From Thalassovita aquimarina (GTDB taxonomy: Bacteria; Pseudomonadota; Alphaproteobacteria; Rhodobacterales; Rhodobacteraceae): a stretch of DNA of 64,000 bases. Each line of letters opens with the position of its first letter. Within the stretch, counting starts at the first letter, position 1. The position numbers and the translations under genes are program-made. Location of the stretch: the NCBI RefSeq assembly GCF_018219815.1, contig NZ_JADMKU010000012.1, positions 1 through 64,000 of the forward strand, read 5' to 3'. Below the pieces are notes generated by a model. It was not told the origin of the DNA. It made no database searches and saw only the letters and a list, made by a program, of their open reading frames with translations. Positions 18,247-25,872 of the stretch are shown here, piece after piece.

Positions 18247-18492
18247 ATGGACGTTTTGTATTTCGCCTGGGTTCGCGAACGTATCGGCATCCCGCGGGAA
18301 AAGGTCGAAACCTCGGCCGCGACGGTGGCCGATCTGGTCGCGGAACTGCGCACCCGCGAAGAACGCTACGAGGTGGCCTTTTCCGACCTCAGCGCGCTGC
18401 GCGTCGCGGTCGATCAGGAACTGACCGATTTCGACGCATCGCTGGATGGCGCGCGGGAAGTGGCTTTCTTCCCGCCCATGACCGGGGGCTGA
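18247..18492 (+). CDS. moaD: Molybdopterin synthase small subunit
   Basis: This 81-residue ubiquitin-like protein starts MDVLYFAWVRERIG and ends in the essential Gly-Gly (PPMTGG), which is thiocarboxylated to donate sulfur for the molybdopterin dithiolene. The core VADLVAEL and the segment before the tail, FFPPMTGG, are diagnostic. It begins one base after pgsA and ends one base before moaE, implying translational coupling and one operon. Confidence 0.95.
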   Translation: MDVLYFAWVRERIGIPREKVETSAATVADLVAELRTREERYEVAFSDLSALRVAVDQELTDFDASLDGAREVAFFPPMTGG

Positions 18493-18493
18493 A

Positions 18494-18937
18494 ATGATTA
18501 TCCGGGTACAGTCCGAACCGTTCGATCTTGGCGCGGAAACCAACGCCTTCGCCGATGCGCAGAATGGCATGGGCGCGGTGGTGACCTTCACCGGCATCGT
18601 GCGCGACCTGCCGGGTGAAGGTCTGGACCGGATGGAAATCGAACATTATCCCGGCATGACCGAAAAGGCGCTTGAGAAGATCGCGCAACAGGCGTCGGAG
18701 CGGTGGGACCTGGGCGACGTTCTGATCATCCACCGCTATGGGAACCTGAAGGCGGATGACCGGATCATGATGGTGGCGACATCGTCGCGCCACCGTGTCC
18801 ATGCCTTCGAGGCGGCGGAATTCCTGATGGATTATCTGAAATCCCGCGCCCCGTTCTGGAAAAAGGAATTCACCGCCTCGGGCGCCGAATGGGTCGCCGC
18901 CAAGGATGCGGACGAAGCGGCGCTGGACCGCTGGTGA
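18494..18937 (+). CDS. moaE: Molybdopterin synthase catalytic subunit
   Basis: This 147-residue large subunit of molybdopterin synthase forms a heterotetramer with MoaD. The MoaE signatures are visible: GAVVTFTGIVRDLPGEG near residue 28, EHYPGMTEKALEKI, HRYGNLKADDRIMMVATSS, and the catalytic basic segment RAPFWKKEF near the C-terminus. It probably supplies the cofactor used by molybdoenzymes elsewhere. It ends head-on against the ferredoxin gene with adjacent stop codons. Confidence 0.95.
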   Translation: MIIRVQSEPFDLGAETNAFADAQNGMGAVVTFTGIVRDLPGEGLDRMEIEHYPGMTEKALEKIAQQASERWDLGDVLIIHRYGNLKADDRIMMVATSSRHRVHAFEAAEFLMDYLKSRAPFWKKEFTASGAEWVAAKDADEAALDRW

Positions 18938-19252
18938 TCAGACTTCCGGCACGATCAGTACCAGACCGTCGAGATCGCCGCGCGCGGTGATCTGGCAGGA
19001 CAGGCGCGAATTGTCCTGCCGGGGGGCTTCGGCCGCGTCGAGCATGGCGTCTTCGAAATCGTCCGCCGTTCCGGTTTTGCCGGCCCATGCCGCTTCGACA
19101 TAGACGTGGCAGGTGGCGCAGCTGAGATTGCCGCCGCATTCGCCGATCACGTTCGGCACGTTGTTGGCGACGGCGGCCTCCATCATGTTCAGCCCGTCAT
19201 CGACATCAGCGGTGATTTCGCCGCCATCGGGCAGTTTCCAGGTCACTTTCAT
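18938..19252 (-). CDS. [2Fe-2S] ferredoxin, putidaredoxin type
   Basis: The protein has 104 residues from the ATG at 19252, which has GAGG nine bases upstream; the ATG at 19258 has too short a spacing. The cluster ligands follow the C-x5-C-x2-C pattern in CGGNLSCATC plus a distal Cys in RLSCQI, as in adrenodoxin/putidaredoxin-type proteins that pass electrons to P450s. It is the third gene of a P450, GS-like, ferredoxin operon and is the obvious electron donor to that P450. No ferredoxin reductase gene is present in the window, so it must be supplied from elsewhere. Confidence 0.92.
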   Translation of the reverse strand: MKVTWKLPDGGEITADVDDGLNMMEAAVANNVPNVIGECGGNLSCATCHVYVEAAWAGKTGTADDFEDAMLDAAEAPRQDNSRLSCQITARGDLDGLVLIVPEV

Positions 19253-19263
19253 CGGCATGTTCC

Positions 19264-20553
19264 TCAGACGAACCAGACATAGAAGTCGCGCAATTGGTCG
19301 CCTTCCAGATCCTTGGTTTTCTTGACTTCCTTTTCCTTCATGAAGACGTGGTTGGCGACCAGTTCCGCCCCCACCGCGTCGCCCAGCACCGTGTCGGTCT
19401 TCAGATCGGCAATCGCGCCCTTCAGGGTAACGGCGGCGCTGTCCTTGGCGTCCCAGTTTTCGAACCCGTCGCCGGTTTCGATCGGTCCCAGATCGTATTT
19501 GTTCACCACGCCCAGACGCGCGGCCTGCAGCACCGCGGCGGTGGCGGTATAGGGATTGGCCGAGGCATCGGCGGTGCGGTGTTCCAGCCGCGCCTTGGCG
19601 CCGCCTTCGGAGGATATCCGCGTGGTCACGTTGCGATGGTCGCCGCCCCAGTTGCACCAGAATCCCGACAGCGATCCCGGCTGCAGCCGCTGGTAGGAAT
19701 TGGCGGTGGGCGCGATCAGCCCGGCCAGCCCCTTGTGATGGTGCATCAGTCCCGCAACGCAGCCGCGCGCCAGGTCGTTCATGCGCTCCGGCCCGCCCTT
19801 TTCGCCGCTCGACAGCGCGTTGCCGCCGGCTTCGTCCAGGAAGGAGAAATTCACATGCAGCCCCGATCCGCTGGCCTCGGCGATCGGTTTGGGCAGGAAG
19901 GACAGAACGATGCCGTGTTCCAGCGCTATCTCGCGCGCCATCAGGCGGAACAGCACGATATCGTCCACCGCCCTGACCGCTTCGTCGAAGGTCAGCGTGT
20001 ATTCGAATTGCGGGCTGTCATATTCGGCGGTGATCATGTCGAGCCGGAAGCCCAGTTCGTCCGCCTTTTCCCAGATCGCGTCGTTGAACCGCATCGGGTC
20101 GGTGAAGTTGCCGGTGCCGTAGACATGCGCGCCGGGGGTGTCATAGGGCACAAGCCGGCCGTTTTCATCGGCGACCAGCGCATAGGCCTCCAGTTCCAGC
20201 CCGACCTTGGGCGTCAGCCCCAGTGCCTGCCAATCCTTCACGGCCCGTTTCAGCGCCTGCCGTCCGCACAAGGGCAGGGGCTGTCCGTCGGTGTCGTACA
20301 GGTCGCCCACCACGATCTTGGTGGCCCGTTCCCAGCTGTCGCGGATTTCCTCGCCGTGCCAGTGCAGTTCCATGTCCGGCAGGCCCTGCATCATCATCGC
20401 GCCGGGCGCGTCGAGCAGATCCTTGTCGTAATGCACCCCGAAGGTGGACCGGCAGAACCGGGTCGTGCCATCGCCGATCTTCGATCCGGGCAGGTATTTG
20501 CCCCGCATGATCGACAGGTGATCGCAAAATAACGCGCGCAGGCGTGTGTTCAT
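19264..20553 (-). CDS. Glutamine synthetase-like gamma-glutamyl ligase
   Basis: The protein has 429 residues, shorter than ammonia-assimilating GS type I. The catalytic barrel is clear: GLELEAYALV (metal Glu), EYDSPQFEYTL, ASGSGLHVNFSF (ATP/metal His), NSYQRLQPGSLSG, then LEHRTADASANPYT. The usual NPYKRL is NSYQRL here, and the Tyr/Arg that select ammonia differ, as in PuuA/IpuC-type enzymes. These attach glutamate to an amine using ATP. Placed between a P450 and its ferredoxin, it probably tags an amine substrate as a gamma-glutamylamide. It starts 10 bases after the P450 stop. Confidence 0.88.
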   Translation of the reverse strand: MNTRLRALFCDHLSIMRGKYLPGSKIGDGTTRFCRSTFGVHYDKDLLDAPGAMMMQGLPDMELHWHGEEIRDSWERATKIVVGDLYDTDGQPLPLCGRQALKRAVKDWQALGLTPKVGLELEAYALVADENGRLVPYDTPGAHVYGTGNFTDPMRFNDAIWEKADELGFRLDMITAEYDSPQFEYTLTFDEAVRAVDDIVLFRLMAREIALEHGIVLSFLPKPIAEASGSGLHVNFSFLDEAGGNALSSGEKGGPERMNDLARGCVAGLMHHHKGLAGLIAPTANSYQRLQPGSLSGFWCNWGGDHRNVTTRISSEGGAKARLEHRTADASANPYTATAAVLQAARLGVVNKYDLGPIETGDGFENWDAKDSAAVTLKGAIADLKTDTVLGDAVGAELVANHVFMKEKEVKKTKDLEGDQLRDFYVWFV

Positions 20554-20563
20554 CGTTGGCTCC

Positions 20564-21820
20564 CTATTTGGCGACTACCTTGACCGGCAGTTCCTTGATC
20601 CCGCCCACGAAATTCGAGCGCAGGAATTTATGCGGGCCGTTGGCCTCTATTGATCTGATCCGCTTGGCGAGTTCCGGGAACAGCACACGGACCTCCAGCC
20701 GGGCCAGCCACATGCCCAGACAAACATGCGGGCCGCCCTGGCCAAAGGACAAATGTTTGTTGGGCGTGCGTTTCAGGTTCACCCGGAAGGGATCGTCGAA
20801 CACGGTTTCATCGCGGTTGGCCGAGGACCACCAGTACAGCACCTTGTCGCCTTCCCGGATGGTCTTGCCGTGCATTTCGACGTCCCTAGTGGCGGTGCGG
20901 CGGAAATAGAGCGCGGGCGTGGCCCAGCGGATGATTTCATCCGGCGCGGTGTCCCAGATGTCTTCGGTTTGCATCTGGGCCAGCAATTCGGGCTGGTGGC
21001 ACATCGCCTGAATGCCTGCGGCGATGGAATAGCGGGTGGTGTCGTTGCCGGCGGCGACCAGCAGGCAGAAGAAGTTGCGGAATTCTTCTTCGGTGATCAC
21101 GCTGCCATCCTTGGCCGGTTGCAGGATCAGGTGCAGGACGCCGCTGGTGTCGCCGGCCGCGTCCTTCCTCGCCATCAGCTCCTTGGCATAGTTGTAAAGC
21201 TCGGCCCCCGCGGGCGAATTGAACGGCATCAGGCGGAATTCGTCCGTCGTCATCTTGTCGAGCACGTGATCGGTGAAATCCGGGTCGGTATTGGCGATCA
21301 GCGCATCGCCCTTTTCCACCAGCCAAGGCAGGTCTTCCTCGGGCAGGCCAAGGATCCGGCCCAGCATCCGCATCGGCAATTGCCGCGCGATGTCCTTGGT
21401 GGCGTCGAAGCTGCCCTTTTCCAGCGCCACGTCGAGGATGTCGTCGCAAAGCGCGCGGATATCGTTCTCGAATTCGGCGATGACCGGCTTGGAAAACGCC
21501 TTGGCCACCTTGATCCGGGTCATCATGTGTTCCGGCGGGTCGGTTTCCTGGAAGGTGCGCCGGGCGAGGTATTCCTCGTAGGTCTGGTCCTCCATCCGGA
21601 TGCCGCGGGCAGAGGAGAAAATCTGCGGCTGGCGGTTCATTTCGGAAATGTCGGCATGGCGGGTGATCGACCAGAACCCTTCGCCGCCGTCCCAGTCTGT
21701 CCAGTGCACCGGGTCGTCGCGGCGCAGCCGGGCAAAGGTGTTGTGCGGCGCGCCGGTCACAAAGGTATCGTGGCTGGTCAGGTCGGCGAAACCGTCGTCG
21801 GTGGGGGTCCAGACCGTCAT
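20564..21820 (-). CDS. Cytochrome P450
   Basis: The protein has 418 residues; three consecutive ATGs (21826, 21823, 21820) follow AGAGG and the last has the best spacing. Hallmarks: I-helix AGNDTTRYSIAAG for oxygen activation, DEIIRWATP (ExxR), and the heme-binding loop FGQGGPHVCLGMW with the axial Cys. It is a soluble class I bacterial enzyme needing a ferredoxin, which is encoded two genes downstream. It leads the operon with the GS-like ligase, so a hydroxylation or N-dealkylation of a glutamylated or free amine is the likely reaction. The substrate is unknown. Confidence 0.95.
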   Translation of the reverse strand: MTVWTPTDDGFADLTSHDTFVTGAPHNTFARLRRDDPVHWTDWDGGEGFWSITRHADISEMNRQPQIFSSARGIRMEDQTYEEYLARRTFQETDPPEHMMTRIKVAKAFSKPVIAEFENDIRALCDDILDVALEKGSFDATKDIARQLPMRMLGRILGLPEEDLPWLVEKGDALIANTDPDFTDHVLDKMTTDEFRLMPFNSPAGAELYNYAKELMARKDAAGDTSGVLHLILQPAKDGSVITEEEFRNFFCLLVAAGNDTTRYSIAAGIQAMCHQPELLAQMQTEDIWDTAPDEIIRWATPALYFRRTATRDVEMHGKTIREGDKVLYWWSSANRDETVFDDPFRVNLKRTPNKHLSFGQGGPHVCLGMWLARLEVRVLFPELAKRIRSIEANGPHKFLRSNFVGGIKELPVKVVAK

Positions 21821-21837
21821 CATCATACCTCTTGTTG

Positions 21838-21849
21838 TTAACTTGTTAC
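21838..21849. promoter_or_regulatory. Operator-like TTAACTTGTTAC in the divergent P450/amidotransferase promoter
   Basis: The 82-base AT-rich gap between the P450 ATG and the amidotransferase ATG contains TTAACTTGTTAC. It matches 10 of 12 bases of the perfect palindrome TTAACATGTTAA upstream of the decarboxylase operon at 25532. A common regulator, most simply the GntR protein encoded at 22674, is inferred. Confidence 0.45.
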
Positions 21850-21902
21850 GTATATTAAAAAGCGCTATAAATATGTAAAGAAAAATCTCAGGCGGGACCG
21901 GA

Positions 21903-22610
21903 ATGCGTATCGCGATCTTGATGACGAACACCGATGAAAGCGAATTTGCCGAACAGCATCAGAAGGATGGTGAAAAATTCACCGCCCTTTTGCAGCTCGC
22001 CCGGCCGGACTGGCGGACGCAGGTCTTCGCGGTCAAAGACGGGATCTTTCCCGAATTGCTCGAAGGTTTCGATGGTGTGCTGATCACCGGCAGCCCGGCC
22101 TCGGTTCATGACTGCGATCCCTGGGTGGGGCGGCTCTTGGACCTGATCCGCGAAATCGTGGCAAAGGGCCTGCCGCTGTTCGGCGCCTGTTTCGGCCATC
22201 AGGCGATCGCGCTGGCGCTTGGCGGCAAGGTCGAACGGAACCCCGGAGGCTGGGTGTTCGGCCGGACCGAAACCGAAGTGACCGACCGCGCCGCGTGGAT
22301 GCAAGGGTTGCCCGACCGGATCGGTCTCTATGCCGCCCATGTCGAACAGGTCACGAAACTGCCCGACGGCGCCCGCATCCTGAGCGCAAACGCCGAGTGC
22401 GCCGCCGGCGCCTTCGCCATCGGCGACCGGGTCTACACCACCCAGTACCACCCGGAAATGACCCCCAATTTCATCGCCGCCCTGACTGAGGAAATGCAGG
22501 GCAAGCTGCCCGGGGACGTGCTGGCAAAGGCCCGCGCCTCGCTCTCCGCCCGCGCCGACACCGAAGCCTTCGCCGAAAGCCTGGCGCTGTTCTTCGAACA
22601 GGCGCAATAA
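21903..22610 (+). CDS. Class I glutamine amidotransferase-like hydrolase (possible gamma-glutamyl-amide hydrolase)
   Basis: The protein has 235 residues and a stand-alone GATase1 fold. The catalytic triad is intact: Cys96 in FGACFGHQAIA, and His183 and Glu185 in QYHPEMT. Such stand-alone domains in amine pathways (PuuD, AtdA2 relatives) hydrolyse or transfer gamma-glutamyl groups. The gene is divergent from the P450 and GS-like operon across a short shared promoter. Together with the GS-like ligase it would form the attach and release steps of a gamma-glutamylation route. The pathway role is inference; the fold is certain. Confidence 0.85.
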   Translation: MRIAILMTNTDESEFAEQHQKDGEKFTALLQLARPDWRTQVFAVKDGIFPELLEGFDGVLITGSPASVHDCDPWVGRLLDLIREIVAKGLPLFGACFGHQAIALALGGKVERNPGGWVFGRTETEVTDRAAWMQGLPDRIGLYAAHVEQVTKLPDGARILSANAECAAGAFAIGDRVYTTQYHPEMTPNFIAALTEEMQGKLPGDVLAKARASLSARADTEAFAESLALFFEQAQ

Positions 22611-22673
22611 CCGCTTTTTCTTGGCAGAAATACCCGCGGGGGAGCCCCGCAGGGGCGGGGGCGGCAGCCCCCT

Positions 22674-23324
22674 TCACCCCAGTGCGGCCAGAAGATCCAG
22701 CGCGGTCACATGGTCGAAATGCACATGCGCCTCCATCGCGGCCTCGGCTTCTGCCGATTTGCGCGCGGTGATCAGGTCGGCGATCTGCCGGTGTTCGCGG
22801 GCCGAGGCCGCGATCACCCCGGCATAGTGATAACGCGCCCGGTAGTAGGCCATCAGCTTGCGCGCGTTCATCTTGATCATGTCCAGCAGGAAGGGATTGC
22901 CCGCCGCTTCGGCTACTACCCGGTGGAAATCGAGGTTGAGCTGGTAATACTGGTCCGGTTCCGCGTCGCCCAGCCGCGCGGCATGGTCCTCGCAGGCGAC
23001 CACCGCCGCTTCTAGCGCGGCGCGGTGGCTGGGCGACAGGCGGCGCGCGGCCAGTCCCGCCGCCTGGCCTTCCAGCTTGGCGTGGACCTCGAGGATGGCG
23101 AGGAATTCCTCCAGCGTCGGCTTGAACACCACCGCGCCCTTGCGCGGGGTGCGGCGGATCAGGCCGGCGGTTTCCAGCTGGATCAACGCCTCGCGCACCG
23201 GGGTGCGCGACACGTTGTGGGTGTTGATCAGGGTCTGTTCCTCGATCACGCCGCCGGGATTCAGCGCGCCGCTTTCGATCGCGTCGAGGATCGCGGTGAT
23301 GATCGTGTCGGTCTGCCCCGCCAT
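22674..23324 (-). CDS. GntR-family transcriptional regulator (FCD type)
   Basis: The protein has 216 residues: an N-terminal winged helix-turn-helix (residues ~5-70, with NTHNVSRTPVREALIQLETAGLI) and an FCD helical ligand domain (LNLDFHRVVAEAAGNP, later MEAHVHFDHV). It is the last gene of the decarboxylase-aldolase-GntR unit, 7 bases after the aldolase stop. It probably regulates its own operon and the P450/amidotransferase pair through TTAACATGTTAA-like palindromes. The effector would be an amine or acid of the pathway; it is not known. Confidence 0.9.
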   Translation of the reverse strand: MAGQTDTIITAILDAIESGALNPGGVIEEQTLINTHNVSRTPVREALIQLETAGLIRRTPRKGAVVFKPTLEEFLAILEVHAKLEGQAAGLAARRLSPSHRAALEAAVVACEDHAARLGDAEPDQYYQLNLDFHRVVAEAAGNPFLLDMIKMNARKLMAYYRARYHYAGVIAASAREHRQIADLITARKSAEAEAAMEAHVHFDHVTALDLLAALG

Positions 23325-23331
23325 CCGTCTG

Positions 23332-24096
23332 TTATTTCCACTGCGCCATGGTTGCCCGCGCCGCCTTGGCCAGCATGACGACGTCGATGCCCACGGCCAG
23401 GAACTGCGCGCCCCAGTCGCGGTATTCGGATGCCACGGCCTGATCCACCGCCAGGATGCCGGCGGCCTTGTCCGACGCCGCGATTTTGCCCAGGCAGTCC
23501 TTGATCACCGCGCGCACCTCGTCATGGCCGCTCTGGCCCGAATGACCCAGATCGGCGGCCAGGTCGGACGGGCCGATGAAGACACCGTCGACGCCCTCGA
23601 CGGCGAGGATCGCATCGAGGTTTTCCACCCCCTTGCGGGTTTCGACCTGCAGTAGCAGGCAGATCTGTGCGTTGGCGGTCTGGATGTAATCGGGAATGTC
23701 GGAAAAGCGCGAAGCGCGGGCCAATGCTGCGCCCGATCCACGAATGCCCTCGGGCGGGTAGCGGCAGGCACGGACCAGATCGCGGGCCTGCTCGGCGGTT
23801 TCCACCATCGGGATCAGCAGCGTCTGCGCGCCGACGTCCAGCGCCTGCTTGATCAGCCACTCGTTGCCGATGGGCAGGCGCACCACGCCCTCGGAATGTT
23901 TGCCGTCGAGGATCTGCAGCTGGTGCATTATGCTGCGCAGGTCGTTGGGCGCGTGTTCGCCGTCGATCACCAGCCAGTCGAAATTCGCGGTGGCGAGGAT
24001 TTCGGTCGCATAAGGATCGGCAAACCCGGCCCAGCAGCCGTACTGCATGTCGCCCCGCTTCAGCGCGGCCTTGAAGGTGTTGAGTGGTGCGGGCAT
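23332..24096 (-). CDS. HpcH/HpaI-family aldolase
   Basis: The protein has 254 residues. It has the class II pyruvate aldolase barrel: FDWLVIDGEHAPND at ~40-53 (catalytic acid), VRLPIGNEW, LLQVETRKGVENLDAI (metal Glu), GVDGVFIGPSDLAADLGH (metal Asp). The family splits or makes 2-keto-4-hydroxy acids from aromatic catabolism using a divalent metal. It overlaps neither neighbour but lies one base from the decarboxylase stop, so the two are cotranslated. The acceptor aldehyde is unknown. Confidence 0.9.
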   Translation of the reverse strand: MPAPLNTFKAALKRGDMQYGCWAGFADPYATEILATANFDWLVIDGEHAPNDLRSIMHQLQILDGKHSEGVVRLPIGNEWLIKQALDVGAQTLLIPMVETAEQARDLVRACRYPPEGIRGSGAALARASRFSDIPDYIQTANAQICLLLQVETRKGVENLDAILAVEGVDGVFIGPSDLAADLGHSGQSGHDEVRAVIKDCLGKIAASDKAAGILAVDQAVASEYRDWGAQFLAVGIDVVMLAKAARATMAQWK

Positions 24097-24097
24097 G

Positions 24098-25513
24098 TCA
24101 GGCGTCCTTCAGTCGGTTGGCGGTTTCCACGATCACGTCGAAAGCGGTGTCGATATCGTCTTGGGTACAATCAAATTGCCCGGCCTGGAAGCGGATCACC
24201 AGTTTGCCGTCGGTGCGGGTCTGGGTCAGGTAGATGCGGCCACCGTCGTTGATCGCGTTGATCAGCGCCAGCGTGGCGTCGTCCGCGTCCTGCCCTTCGG
24301 GCGTGAAGCGGAAGGTGAACAGCGACAGAACCGGGTCGGTGACGATTTCGATATCGGGCACCGCGCGCAGCCTTTCGGCCAATCCTTGCGACCACGTCAC
24401 GTGGTTGCGGATCATCCGGCGCAGCCCGTCCAGGCCATAGGCGCGGATCAGGAACCACAATTTCAGCGCCCGGAACCGGCGGCCCAGCGGCACAGACCAT
24501 TCGGAATAGTTGATGATCCCGTCGGCGCCGTGGGTTTTAAGGTATTCCGGCTGGATCGCGAGCGTGCGGGTCAGGTCCTCGGGCGATTTGACGAAATGGG
24601 CCGACAGGTCGAACTGGGTGCCCAGCCATTTATGCGGGTTGAAGACGATGGAATCGGCGGCTTCCACCCCTTGCCACAACTCGCGGTATTCGGGGCAGAT
24701 CATCGCCGCCCCGGCCCAGGCCGCGTCGACATGGGTATAGAGGTCGTATTTCTTCGCCACCGCGATGGTGGCGGCGATGTCATCGCAGGCGCCGGTGCCG
24801 GTGCCGCCGGTGCAGGCGACCACGCCCGCGGGCAGGTAACCGGCCTCGATATCGGCCTTGATCGCGTCTTCCAGCGCTGCCGTATCCATCGACCGCAGCG
24901 GCCCCCGGGTGGGAATGCGCACCAGGTTGGCCTGGCCGATCCCGGCGATCCAGATCGCCCGGTCGACCGAGGTATGAACCTCGTTCGAACAATAGACCCG
25001 CAGCGGTTTCTGACCCGGCAGCCCGTTGGCGTTGCCGTCCCAGTTCAGCACGCGTTCGCGCATCACCAGCACGGCGGCAAGGGTGGCCGAGGACGCGCTG
25101 TCCTGGATGACGCCGGAAAAGCCGGTGGGCAGGCCCAGCGACTGGCGCAGCCAGTCCATCATGCGGGTTTCCATCTCGGTCGCGGCGGGCGAGGTCTGCC
25201 ACAGCATGCATTGCGGCGCCATCGCGGTGACAAGGTTGTCGGCCAGAACCGCGGCGGGCGAGGCGTTGGAGGGGAAATAGGCGAAGAAGCGGGGATGCTG
25301 CCAATGGGTGATGCCGGGCATCACGATGGATTCGAAATCGGCGACGATATCCTCGATCGGCTGCGGTGCGTCGGGGGGCGATGCGGGCAGTTGCGCCATC
25401 ACCTCGCCCGGCTTGGTCTGCGCCCGCACCGGCCGGTCGCGCAGGCCCGCGTGGTACTTGGCCGCCCAATCTGCCGCCCATTTGCCCCATTTGGGGAATT
25501 CGCTCCACCGCAT
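24098..25513 (-). CDS. PLP-dependent decarboxylase, aromatic-L-amino-acid type
   Basis: The protein has 471 residues, the size and architecture of group II decarboxylases (DOPA, phenylalanine, tyrosine, tryptophan). N-terminal HPRFFAYFPSNASPAAVLADN is typical. HVDAAWAG carries the PLP-pairing Asp263 and NPHKWLG carries the Schiff-base Lys295. The DEGEN-like SEWSVPLGRRFRALKLWF follows. It would produce an aromatic amine, or in some relatives an aldehyde. It leads the operon with an aldolase and GntR gene. A palindromic operator lies 19 bases upstream of the ATG. The specific amino acid cannot be assigned. Confidence 0.88.
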   Translation of the reverse strand: MRWSEFPKWGKWAADWAAKYHAGLRDRPVRAQTKPGEVMAQLPASPPDAPQPIEDIVADFESIVMPGITHWQHPRFFAYFPSNASPAAVLADNLVTAMAPQCMLWQTSPAATEMETRMMDWLRQSLGLPTGFSGVIQDSASSATLAAVLVMRERVLNWDGNANGLPGQKPLRVYCSNEVHTSVDRAIWIAGIGQANLVRIPTRGPLRSMDTAALEDAIKADIEAGYLPAGVVACTGGTGTGACDDIAATIAVAKKYDLYTHVDAAWAGAAMICPEYRELWQGVEAADSIVFNPHKWLGTQFDLSAHFVKSPEDLTRTLAIQPEYLKTHGADGIINYSEWSVPLGRRFRALKLWFLIRAYGLDGLRRMIRNHVTWSQGLAERLRAVPDIEIVTDPVLSLFTFRFTPEGQDADDATLALINAINDGGRIYLTQTRTDGKLVIRFQAGQFDCTQDDIDTAFDVIVETANRLKDA

Positions 25514-25531
25514 GATTGCCTCCTCTTTATA

Positions 25532-25551
25532 TTAACATGTTAATTAACATG
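25532..25551. promoter_or_regulatory. Overlapping palindromes upstream of the decarboxylase operon
   Basis: TTAACATGTTAA (25532-25543) is a perfect 12-base palindrome, overlapping CATGTTAATTAACATG (25536-25551), a perfect 16-base palindrome. It sits about 20 bases before the decarboxylase start, where a repressor would block transcription. A related TTAACTTGTTAC lies upstream of the P450 gene. GntR-type binding is inferred; the symmetry is seen. Confidence 0.65.
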
Positions 25552-25605
25552 CGTGCCGTATTTGCGGCAAGGGCAATCGAACACCGGTCTGGGGGAAGGT
25601 CAAGA

Positions 25606-25636
25606 ATCAAAGAAGCGGCCCCCGAGAGGGCCGCTT
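25606..25636 (-). terminator. Terminator after the DUF2783 gene
   Basis: AAGCGGCCC (25613-25621) pairs with GGGCCGCTT (25628-25636) around CCGAGA. Read on the minus strand it is followed by a T-rich CTTTGATTCTT. It lies 23 bases beyond the DUF2783 stop and would end the FAD/DUF2783 transcript. Confidence 0.65.
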
Positions 25637-25658
25637 CCGACTTTTCTACCGACGAGGA

Positions 25659-25868
25659 TCAACCGGGTTGATGTGTCGATTCCTTCGCAGCCTTCAGCGC
25701 CGCGACCAGCACCTCGCGATCGCCGATCTGGTTGGCCAGGATCAGGATCAGCCGGGCGTTCAGAGCGTCGCTTTCGGCCTTGCTCAGCCCTTCGTGGACG
25801 GCCAGCAGGTCAGCATAGAAGTCATCGGCATTGTCGATATTCGGCGTCAGGGTCAGGGTCAGGGACAT
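25659..25868 (-). CDS. DUF2783 small protein
   Basis: The protein has 69 residues from the ATG at 25868, with AAGGAG 7 bases upstream. It begins MSLTLTLTPNIDNADDFYADLL and continues as two helices (LSKAESDALNARLILILANQIGD). It matches my recollection of DUF2783 proteins found next to FAD monooxygenases in homogentisate clusters of Rhodobacterales. The gene is 4 bases after the FAD gene stop, so the two are translated together. Its role is unknown; a small accessory subunit of the monooxygenase is plausible. Confidence 0.75.
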   Translation of the reverse strand: MSLTLTLTPNIDNADDFYADLLAVHEGLSKAESDALNARLILILANQIGDREVLVAALKAAKESTHQPG

Positions 25869-25872
25869 CTGT

